A DNA stretch of 64,000 nt from Geosmithia putterillii (Eukaryota > Ascomycota > Sordariomycetes > Hypocreales > Bionectriaceae): contig FYEU01000313.1 of NCBI GenBank assembly GCA_900188575.1, forward strand, positions 1,854,479 through 1,918,478, read 5' to 3'. A program made the position numbers and the translations under genes. Shown in pieces: positions 55,487 through 64,000 of this stretch. Below the pieces are notes generated by a model, which had not been told where the DNA came from, made no database searches, and saw only the letters and a list, made by a program, of their open reading frames with translations. Each line of letters starts with the position of its first letter. Within the stretch, counting starts at the first letter, position 1.

Positions 55487-56296
55487 CTGGGTCGCCGAAA
55501 GGGGGAATGGCAAGACAGAAAAGGGGGGAGGGACGGAGAGGAAAGAGAATGGGGAGAGAATGGGGTTTAAAGTGCCTGGCGGTGGTGGTGCTCGTAGTGG
55601 TGGTGATGAAAGGCTCTCGGCATAGGCGATAATGGCTCCTGCCTTGGCGTGCTCGATTCTCGTACGTCCCTCGGTTGATCGGTCGTGGACTCGTGGAAAG
55701 GGAATCCTGAGGAGCAGGCTGGTGATGGCCCATGGCCGGAAACTTGCAACTAAGAGTAATAGTGGAGCTCGAGCGAGTAATTTCACCGGTCCTTTACGAG
55801 TACTCGCACTTTGTACTAGTAGTATTTTACTACGCCTAAGAGAAGAAGCCGCAGTGTTGACCAGCGTCGTCTCCACCGGCTTGCGGCATTACCAGTGACC
55901 ACTGCAAGTGTACGGGCCCCCACCCGCCGATGCAGTAGCCGGGGCAGCAGGTCCATGAACGGAACCTTCTTCTACCTTTCACTCTTGGTTACATGTACGC
56001 ATCGCATCAGAATGTCCAAGTATTATTGCGTCGTTTTCTCCCCTCATATACAGCGTAACAATCGGGATGGTGGATGATATGTAATATTTGCCTTCATATT
56101 ACCACTTGGACTCAACATTCAATATTACCATACCCATCCCGTACAACACAGCCCATATCGCATAGGGAGGCGCGCGCAACTAACAGAATAAAGACACACC
56201 AGAAGCAGCAGCAGAGAAAAGTCATCTCGAAGATACAACAAGGACTCGGAATCATACAATGCAGAACTGTGGCCAGACGGCGAGGCCGTCGTCCCC
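55487..56296. other. Promoter of the pyrophosphatase gene
   Basis: Holds the leader of the pyrophosphatase (minus strand) and the 3' end region of the eisosome gene. No other gene. Confidence 0.45.
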
Positions 56297-57395
56297 TCAA
56301 GCGCCAACCTCTGCCGTCTTGGCACTGCCGTCGCCGCCATCACCAGTCACGCTGGAACCAAGCTCGCTGTCAGCAGTGCTCTGCTGCGGAACCTCCTTAC
56401 CTTTTCCCTTGACGTTCGGGTGCGAGGAAGCTTCCTTATTGGCCTCGTCACGATAGATTTCGTTGGTGTTGGCCGTCCACTCGCGCAGGTCATCCTCGAC
56501 ATCGTTGAGCACCTGCCGGGCCTGCGGTCCCTGGTCGTACGTGACGCGGTCGTCGCCAGGCATGACGGGCGAGTCGTCGAGCAGGTCGAGCAGACGGCGC
56601 CCGTGCTTAGCCAGGATGATTTGCTTCTCTGCTCGCTCGATGACGGCGGCAAACTCGGCGCCGTAGGCTTCTTTGAATTTCTGGCGTGTCTGTAGGAAGC
56701 ACCATCAAAATTAGCATAAGAGCCACCAAATATCTCCTTCCTCTCTCTTTCTTTTGAGAATGGGAGACAAGAGGACAGGCAAGTCACACACAATGTTGGT
56801 CAGCTGCGCCTCAGCGACGAGATTCTCGGCCTCGGCCCGGATGAGCTCCTGCTCGAGAACCGTGAGTCTGGTGCTCTGGGGCTCCTTGATCTTGAGCTTC
56901 TGGATCTCATCGGCAATCTTGGCCTTGGAGTTGCGGCTTGGCTGCACGCTCTTCTCCGTGTTGCGGATAGACTTGAGGACGGCGCGCGAGTCGTCAAGGG
57001 CGTGGGCGTAGTTGTCCTCCTGCTCGCCCAGCTCGCTCAGAATGACGCCCACCTTGTCCGACAGGTCGCTGACGCCATCATCGCCCGTCTGCTCGCCCCA
57101 CTCGGACAACTGCGTCGCAATCGACACGCGCTCGCGGCCCGCCGTCTCGTGCGCATTCACCAGGTTGTTCTCCGACTTGATCAGCTTGAAGAGCTTGCGC
57201 GACAGCTCTGGTTGCACCGTTCCCCGGAGCGAGCTAAATGATAGGCCCGGCTTGCCCGTCGTCGATGACGGGCCCCGGCCAGAGGATGACCTCCCACCGG
57301 AGCGGAAAGAGAGGCTTCGATTCCTGGACACATAACCGGGTCAGTCATCATGTTGGGTCATCGTGCAGTATGTCGCCAAGGTGTTTTCCTTACAT
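56297..57395 (-). CDS. Eisosome core protein of the Pil1/Lsp1 family
   Basis: Coding exons are 57395-57394 (AT only), 57323-56792 and 56689-56297; introns 70 and 102 nt. The start codon is split: AT, then intron GTAAGG to GTCCAG, then G. The product is 308 residues, starting MNRSLSFRSGGRSSSGRGPS. The BAR-like helical core (about residues 40-230; GTVQPELSRKLFKLIKSENN; QLSEWGEQTGDDGVSDLSDK; AEAQLTNITRQKFKEAYGAE) matches Pil1/Lsp1, which forms eisosomes, plasma-membrane furrows. The Ser/Arg-rich N-terminus is the membrane-binding, phosphorylated region in the family. The C-terminal tail is acidic and disordered. PilB-like rather than PilA-like, judging by the divergent N-terminus (inference). 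Confidence 0.93.
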
Positions 57396-58152
57396 GGCGC
57401 AGACAGAGAACGAGCGACAACTTGGTCTTTTTCGATGCCTGGCAGGTCGTCTCGCGTGATCAGTGATAGCCAAGTACTATTAAACAGAGTCTCAGTAGAT
57501 GCGAACGCTACAGTATCTCAAGCACAGAGGCAATGGTAAGGAAACAGGAACCACCTCAGGAATAAAAGAGTTTGGGGGGAGGGGCAAAGGGCTTTCCTTT
57601 CCTTTTGAATGTGCCACTGCCACTGCCCGAGGCCTTTGGTGGACCAGGTGATTCAACTACTAGTAGCCTAAATAGCCACTATGATGGGGATCAAGGTTGC
57701 ATGGTCTTTCCTTGGCTAAGAGTGCTTCATAGCAACTTCCAGCGTACTAATCGCCAAAGAAAGAAATGGTGAGGCATGCGACGGGTGCGCGTGTTGGACC
57801 AACGGAAGCCACGGGAATGTGCCAATGATGTCACCACGGAGTTTTCTGGGTAGCCTGCTCTTAGTGCCCCTCCTTCTCTATGAGCTCTGTACCACACGAA
57901 GCAACAATAATGGATGATGCATGGATGGTGAAGTCGTAACCAATTTAATTCATAACGCGTGATTGTACTAGTAGTACCCGTAATAGTAGTAATTACATGC
58001 CAAATGTTCGACTCCTCATGGTTTTCTCTCCTCCATTACAGTGGCCCAGTCCTCTGTATCCCGGAAAGAACGCCAGATCCTCTCTCCATGGTCTATTATG
58101 TCGCCGTGTATATGTGTGTGTGTTCGTGTGCGTTGTTGGTGCCGCCAGGATC
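57396..58152. other. Promoter of the eisosome gene
   Basis: Pyrimidine-rich leader near 57400, otherwise unremarkable. A TAG/GTA-rich patch near 57965-57995. Confidence 0.4.
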
Positions 58153-58398
58153 TCAGTGCCGGTAGCTACTGACGCTGCTCGACGGACCGTAGTGTTGCCT
58201 TGTCCGCGTCACGCTTGAGTAGCTCACGCGGGGCGAAGGGCCATGGTGGTGATGTCCGTGGTGACTGCTGCGGTGATGGTGGTGACTGTGATGGCGCCCG
58301 TCGTGGGAAGGGTAGTATACCCGTCTGGCGGGGATCACCTCCTCATGGTAGTAGTACTTGGTGTGCGGGTCGTCGCGGAAGCACAGAGGGAGGCACAT
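58153..58398 (-). CDS. Small His-rich protein, unknown
   Basis: An intronless frame of 81 residues from the ATG at 58398: MCLPLCFRDDPHTKYYYHEE, then VIPARRVYYPSHDG, a His-rich block (HHSHHHHRSSHHGHHHHG) and SYSSVTRTRQHYGPSSSVSS. There is no signal peptide. The amino-acid mix (Tyr, His, Arg, Ser) and the Cys pair at 2 and 6 suggest metal binding or membrane attachment by N-terminal palmitoylation, but both are inference. The upstream leader contains the trinucleotide tract at 58432-58466. Confidence 0.55.
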   Translation of the reverse strand: MCLPLCFRDDPHTKYYYHEEVIPARRVYYPSHDGRHHSHHHHRSSHHGHHHHGPSPRVSYSSVTRTRQHYGPSSSVSSYRH

Positions 58399-58431
58399 GA
58401 TGAGATGAGAGAGCTACTAATGTAGGTAGTT

Positions 58432-58465
<34 letters not shown>

Positions 58466-58466
58466 C
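58432..58466. repeat. TAG trinucleotide microsatellite
   Basis: About eleven TAG units directly upstream of the small His-rich gene (on its leader side). Confidence 0.9.
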
Positions 58467-59263
58467 AGCAAAGCTATCGAGAGGTGATATGGTGGTAGTG
58501 TGTATGGATGATCTTGACAAGGGAAAAGGAAACAAAGAGCGCCACAGAGCCAGTTATATACTACTACTTGCATGCGTCTTGTAGCAACCATCTCTGACGT
58601 ACATCCCCGTGATCATCATCGAGAGCCACAACTCGTATCTTACGTCGTAATAGTGCGTGCAGGGGGCAGGGGTCTGCCTGCCAACTCCAGTTTGCCTTGT
58701 CTTGCGCCCCGCCCACCTCATGTACATCATACCCAGGCAACCAAGCTCACGGGTTTTCACGATGAACATGTTTGAATGACGTGTCAAAAAATGAGCATCT
58801 CTAATCCAATCGCCTCTCATTCTTTCATCAATCTGCATTCTAGGGAGAAAGGCATATCTGTGGGCGGAATCCCACATTACCAACGGAGACGCCGCGCAGG
58901 CGGTGCACCGGCACAGCCTCGTTCGGCCGCGTGACCTGCGGCGACGTACTTCGTACGGAGTGCATACATGCGTGCTATTGTACTGTGGACGACACCATAC
59001 AGGTACGAGACCACAAACACGAATGCTGCAGCAGTTCGTGTATGTAAACCTCTTATTCACATATTCGTATTTAGTCCAGATAGGAAAAAAAAGATGCTCT
59101 TTTTGATGCCATAGTCATACATACACCGGACCTTCAAGGCCTAAGACCCTAGCAGCTTGTAAATCTTTGCGCGTCTATAACAACCAACAACCCCCGGAAC
59201 AAGAACAAAAAGAAAAGGAGTCTCGATGCTATTTTGATAATCTCCTGTCTGCAACATCATGTT
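58467..59263. other. Intergenic, His-rich gene leader and OST1 3' region
   Basis: AT-rich with TACGGAGT at about 58953. No gene seen. Confidence 0.45.
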
Positions 59264-60883
59264 TTATTTCTTGGAAATGCCGAGCTGCAGCTGGCCGATG
59301 GCCCAAGCAGCGACAAAGACGGACAGCATGCTTCCAAACACAATGAGGGGCTTGCGCAGCGTCACAGTGGGCGACACGTCGTATGAGATGATGAGGTCGC
59401 GGTCACGGAACTCGTCGACCAGGTTATGAGCCTTGACGTGGACGGCCGTGCGGCCGATGGTATCAAGGTATGTCTGGAAGGTGTCAACGTCGTAGCTGAC
59501 GAGGGAGGCGGACGGGATGTCGGCCAGGATCTTGACGTTCCTATCGATCGCGAGAGTGTCAGTTACGGGAAGAATTTATGTATACTGGGGGAGCTATCAA
59601 AGGAATAACTTACTCGGCACCCTCGGGGAGAAGGACACGAATATCAATATCCTCGTACTCAACACCCTCGGCCTGCTTGGGTCCCTCGAGGAAGGGAACC
59701 TTGAGGACGAAGCCGCCAGTAGCCGTCCTGCGGACAAAGTTGGCGGCGTCCGAGTTCCATCCGACAGTGAAGGGGTACTTCCAGCCGCCAAAGACGGGGT
59801 AGCGGGGTTTGAGCTCGAGGAGGGCCTCGCGGCGGTTGCTGCGGAAGCGCGATGTCGAGACGTTGCCAATGGTGTCGGTGAAGTAGGCATCGACGCTGCC
59901 GACGTGGAGAGGGAAGCGCAGCTCCTTGAGCGCCCAGGTGAGGGGGTTGACAAACTGGGCCTGCGCCCACTTGACGCGGTTGAAGTGGCCCGTCAGGTTG
60001 GCACCAAGGTGGTGCAGAACGTAGCGCTCCTCGAAAGCGACGTTGCCGCCCCAGTGGCTGACCTCGACGTCGCGCTCCAGGCTGGCCACGTGCGTGACGG
60101 GCTTGCTGAACTCAAAGCGCACCTGGGCGGGGGACGAGGCGCCCGCGGGCTGCTCGCCAAAGGGCCCGTAGACGAGTCTGGACCCCTGCTTCTCGGGGAA
60201 CTCGCCCACCTTTGTGTAGTCGGGCACGACGACGGTGCCGGCCTTGATCTCCGTCTTCTGCTTCGTCGTGGGGTACGCCGACGGGGCGTACACGGAGAAG
60301 TCGTGCACCAGGAACTGACGGTCGTCCTGGGCGATGGACACGGGGAGCGGCTGGTAGGCCTTGAGGTAGAAAAAGGAAATGCCCAGCGTCTGCTGGCCGC
60401 CGGCCTTGAGGGGAGTCGGTAGGCGGATACGGTAGTATTGGGTAGCGCTGTAGGCAGGGGACCTTGGTTAGCCGTGGTATTGTCCAGGCGGAGAGGGGTT
60501 GATACTACTCGTAGGTAGTAGGTGCTGTCTACTCACGCAAGAGGGCTGTACTCGACGGCATGGACGGTAAACGGCCCAGCATCAGCGTCTTTGCGGTCCC
60601 TAACCTCGAAGCCTCCGATGCGGCCAAACTGGTCGGCCGTAAACGGCACGTAGTACTCGTCCTGGGGCTCCTTGGCCGTGTTCTGAATGAGAACGTTGAT
60701 CTGCTCCTTGGCATAGTTCTTCTCGAGCGAGATGATTTGCACCAGGTTGGCATTGGTGAAGACCTGGGGCGGCTTGAAGTCGGCGGGCAGCACGGCCTTG
60801 TTGGAGGAGCTGACGACGCTCGCCAGAGCACCGGACACAGCGCCCAGCAGGGCCGTCGCTAGCAGAGTCGGCTTCATCATCAT
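59264..60883 (-). CDS. ost1: Oligosaccharyltransferase subunit OST1 (ribophorin I)
   Basis: Exons 60883-60537, 60447-59614 and 59540-59264 (introns 89 and 73 nt, phases agree) give 485 residues. A signal peptide (MMMKPTLLATALLGAVSGALA) leads a luminal domain with LADFKPPQVFTNANLVQII-like opening (LPADFKPPQVFTNANLVQII), then FPLHVGSVDAYFTDTIGNVS, YPVFGGWKYPFTVGW and DIDIRVLLPEGAENVKI. A single membrane segment (PLIVFGSMLSVFVAAWAIGQ) lies near the C-terminus, ending GISKK. OST1 is a core subunit of the ER oligosaccharyltransferase that N-glycosylates nascent proteins. Confidence 0.97.
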
Positions 60884-62067
60884 GGTGACGGTGTGCAGTC
60901 GGAAAGCGCGCTCATGGACAGAATGCGCTCCCTGTCGCTATTACTGTCAAGGGGCGAGCGAGAGCTTTGGATTGCTCGCAATTGGGGGGCGGCAAGGCGG
61001 GATGGTGGTTGGCGGTACTGGCTGTTCAAGGTCAGATACCTTGAGACGAGACGTCGTACGTAACCGTTGTAGCTCCTCCCGCCAGCTGCCAGCTTAATGG
61101 ATACGTTGCCCGTTTGGCCTGCTGGGAGCTGTTAAGGGTTATAGCCAATCAGAGGAAAGGAGCCGCAGTGGAGCGGCAGCCTGGTTGATCCGTTCCGGAC
61201 CGGGGTGTGCTCCCTCCAGGTCCCTTCTCTTTTTTTCATGGTCACTGGTCACATTGCACTTGTCACGTTTTGCTGCAGCTGCCGAGAGCTTGATCCATAA
61301 CTCTAGACTCTAGAGTCTAAAGTGGGGGATCGTGAGGGGATTTGGCTCTTGAGATATTAATACTTGATATCCAAGTTTTCTTATTGATCGAGACTATTTG
61401 CACGGTCACGGGCAATTGTACCGCTGCGCATTGGCCGTAAACCATCATTTACACGCCACCCAGCATCACGCAAGGCCCCAAGTTACCCAAGGGTCCTGGA
61501 CCGTATGGGCCGTCTTGGGACCATCTCGGCCGTATGCTATTAGACCGTGGGGGGCTAGAACGGCAGTCGAACACATGATAGTACCTCGACCCGTATTAAG
61601 AGGAATCCTTACGCTGAAAACAGTAGTAATAATCGTCTTACTCCGTACCTGTACTAATGCCTCGTACTAATGCAAAATTAATAGTCGCACGACTGTCGTT
61701 TTGCTTTTCATAGTGACGGCACGAGCGGGCGGTCGGTGGGCAATTTGGCCACTACCATTGGGTGGTCCGACTTTGGTTGGTCCCTCCAGAACGCCCCCAG
61801 GCCCCTTCCCTTTCGGCGCCATTGGGGCTTTTCTCGAGCTCCTCCCCAGCTTTGTTGTCAAACTTGCACCTACATCTCGAAAACGCGCAAGTCAACTCCA
61901 ACAAACTGTCGATACCGGGACGTCCAGGGTTTTCTTTTGGAAACCATCGCGACCTCTCCATCGCTTCTACGCTCACCTGCGCATCCCTCCCGCCGACTTA
62001 GACTCTGCACGCAGCAGTCCCCCAATCCCTCCAGCTACCCCGCCAAACCCCGCCATCCGACTTCATC
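60884..62067. other. Divergent promoter, ost1 / hexokinase
   Basis: No gene seen. A TTACTCCGTACC motif lies near 61639. The hexokinase side (61960-62067) is a CCCTC-rich leader. Confidence 0.45.
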
Positions 62068-64000
62068 ATGGTTCATCTCGGACCTCGTACGCCTCCTACG
62101 AGGAAGGGTACGTGCTGAACGCTTTCAAAATGATTTCTTCCCAACCCGTGGATGGTTCTTTTTACGCTTCACCATCATCACCTACTTCGTTATACATGCC
62201 TGCGATTCAAGGTGCGCGAGGGAGCCGTCGCAGGAGGAGGGGTGCATGTTGCCCCTCCACGAGACCCCTGCAGGTTGTTCCACGAGACAGATGCGGGCAT
62301 GCACCTTTCTTAGGCATTTCCGCATCTTCCGAGAACCATTCGAAGCATCAAGATATGCTATTCGCAATCTTGTCCAGTGCTCCCACCAGTGGAATGACCT
62401 GCACTCGTCGCGAGAGTTTACTTATGACTCTGGCTCGGCGCACCTTATCGACATGCTTGACCACATCCCCCTTTTACATCGTCTTCGGTTCCATCATCCA
62501 TGGCTCCTGAGTGATCATATGGCTAACCTATAATGAAACAGGGTCCAAGGCGGATATCCCCAAGGACCTCCTCGAGCAGATCAGGCACATCGAGGAGCTC
62601 TTCACCGTTGACACCGAGAAACTCAAGAGCATCACCGAGCACTTCATCTCTGAGCTCGCCAAGGGTTTGTGCTGTCCGAGAAATTTCGAAAAGTGTACAT
62701 GGATATGAGCTGATCAAGGAGTCTAGGTCTGAGCGTCGAGGGCGGTAGCATTGTAAGATAGATCTTCCTTCCGCACACGTATTCATACCTGGGGATGCAG
62801 AATGCTAACAGAGAACTAGCCGATGAACCCTACCTGGGTCATGTCCTTCCCCGATGGACACGAGACGGGAACGTACCTTGCCCTTGACATGGGCGGCACC
62901 AACCTCCGTGTCTGCCAGATCACCCTCACCGACCAGAAGGGCGAGTTCGACATCATCCAGTCCAAGTACCGCATGCCCGAGGAGCTCAAGACGGGCCAGA
63001 GCGAGGAGCTGTGGGAGTACATTGCCGACTGCCTGTACCAGTTCGTCGAGACACACCACGGCGACTGCTCCAAGACGGACACGCTTCCTCTAGGTTTCAC
63101 TTTCTCGTACCCCGCCACCCAGAACTACATTGACGAGGGTATCCTCCAGCGCTGGACCAAGGGCTTCGATATTGCCGGCGTTGAGGGCGAGAATGTGGTC
63201 CCCATGTTCGAGGCCGCTCTGAAGAAGAGGGTATGTGGACAGTCTTGATCGGCACGTCACCAAACACATCTAACATTGTTCTATAGGGTGTTCCCATTCG
63301 CCTGACTGCCCTTATCAACGACACTACGGGTACCATGATTGCCTCGGCGTACACCGACTCCAAGGTCAAGCTTGGCTGCATCTTCGGCACCGGCTGTAAC
63401 GCCGCCTACATGGAGAATGTTGGCTCCATCCCCAAGCTGGCTCACATGAACCTCCCCCCCGACATGCCCATGGCCATTAACTGCGAGTGGGGTGCCTTTG
63501 ACAATGAGCACAAGGTGCTGCCGCGGACAGACTTTGACATTGCCATTGACCGCGACTCGCCTCGCCCTGGCCAGCAGGCTTTTGAGAAGATGATTGCTGG
63601 TCTTTACCTCGGCGAGATCTTCCGTCTCGTCCTTCTTGACCTACACGACAACAAGCACATCTTTGAGGGCCAGGACGTGTCGCTACTCCGCAAGGCCTAC
63701 AGCCTTGACTCGTCTTTCCTCTCTGCCGTTGAGGAGTAAGTCAACTCCCCTTCGGTTTTTTTTGTCACCCCAAAAGCTAATCCATAGTAGGGACCCCTGG
63801 GAGAACCTCCAGGAGACGTACGACAACTTTTCCGGACGCCTTAACATTGTGTGCACGCGTGCCGAGCTCGAGCTCATCCGCCGCCTGGCTGAGCTGATTG
63901 GTACTCGTGCTGCTCGCCTCTCGGCCTGCGGTGTCGCTGCCGTCTGCAAGAAGAAGGGTTACGAGTCGTGCCATGTCGGCGCCGACGGTTCCGTCTTCAA
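62068..64000 (+). CDS. Hexokinase, 3' end beyond window
   Basis: Exons 62068-62107, 62542-62664, 62727-62752 (26 nt), 62820-63230, 63287-63735 and 63791 to the right edge; all phases agree. About 419 residues are visible of roughly 490. N-terminus: MVHLGPRTPPTRKGSKADIP. The phosphate-binding loop is LALDMGGTNLRV (residues 83-94). The sugar-binding region shows LGFTFSYPATQ and INDTTGTMIA, and the adenosine-side motif GTGCNAAYMENV. This is the glycolytic type that phosphorylates glucose and other hexoses. Intron 1 is 434 nt, long for this genome. The truncation is the window edge, not a gene defect. Confidence 0.96.

Noticed and set aside
55487..55876. Further upstream part of the pyrophosphatase frame
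   Set aside because: It is open but contains no ATG before 55486, so it is only leader.
61701..62533. Open frames of 265-269 codons on the plus strand before and within hexokinase intron 1
   Set aside because: They overlap the leader and intron 1 of the hexokinase, have no domain, and are not joined by splice sites to the conserved exons.
1..64000. Transposons, CRISPR arrays, viral remnants
   Set aside because: No transposase, reverse transcriptase or integrase translation, no long terminal or inverted repeats and no regularly spaced repeats were found; only microsatellites and the short palindrome occur.

Overview
The window is genomic DNA of a filamentous ascomycete, most likely a Sordariomycete and possibly Hypocreales. 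The grounds are GC-rich third codon positions and many 55-110 nt introns with GTRNGY donors and CTRAC/CTGAC branch points. Single-copy fungal housekeeping genes fit this, as do very CT-rich 5' leaders. The species assignment is inference; no database was searched. I supported about 25 protein genes, one intron-containing tRNA gene and a few weaker candidates. Most spliced models were built by matching intron phase across exons by eye.

Layout. 1-7.1 kb: a partial, disordered-protein gene running off the left edge, then about 6 kb of repeat-bearing mostly non-coding DNA with two weak gene candidates. 7.1-17 kb: SUZ-domain protein, NAR1 (cytosolic Fe-S assembly), a small membrane protein, a C2H2 zinc-finger protein (Iec1-like), an NmrA-like oxidoreductase and an Aro3-type DAHP synthase. 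18-31 kb: WD40-cyclophilin (PPWD1 type), butanediol/sorbitol-type dehydrogenase, a small unknown protein, AIG1/FAR-17a-like membrane protein, GINS subunit Sld5 and a large unknown basic protein. 31-44 kb: small conserved unknown protein, UTP18, a fused pseudouridine-phosphate glycosidase/kinase, an SDR16C-type reductase, tRNA-Gly(UCC), methylmalonate-semialdehyde dehydrogenase and calnexin. 44-50 kb: gene-poor DNA around one GPI-anchored cysteine-rich protein. 50-64 kb: methylthioribulose-1-P dehydratase (MDE1), Sec20, mitochondrial ribosomal protein mL53, inorganic pyrophosphatase, an eisosome Pil1/Lsp1-family protein, a small His-rich protein, OST1 and a hexokinase cut by the right edge.

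The genes do not form a metabolic cluster, island or prophage-like unit. They are ordinary dispersed genes; the ER/secretory theme (calnexin, Sec20, OST1) is probably coincidental. I found no transposon, CRISPR array or obvious novel multi-gene system. The most interesting observations are a dispersed GTACGGAGTAC palindrome confined to non-coding DNA, a start codon split by an intron in the eisosome gene, an in-frame mitochondrial-presequence-like extension on the pyrophosphatase, a 26-nt micro-exon in the hexokinase, the PsuG-PsuK fusion, and small candidate genes in the gene-poor stretches.
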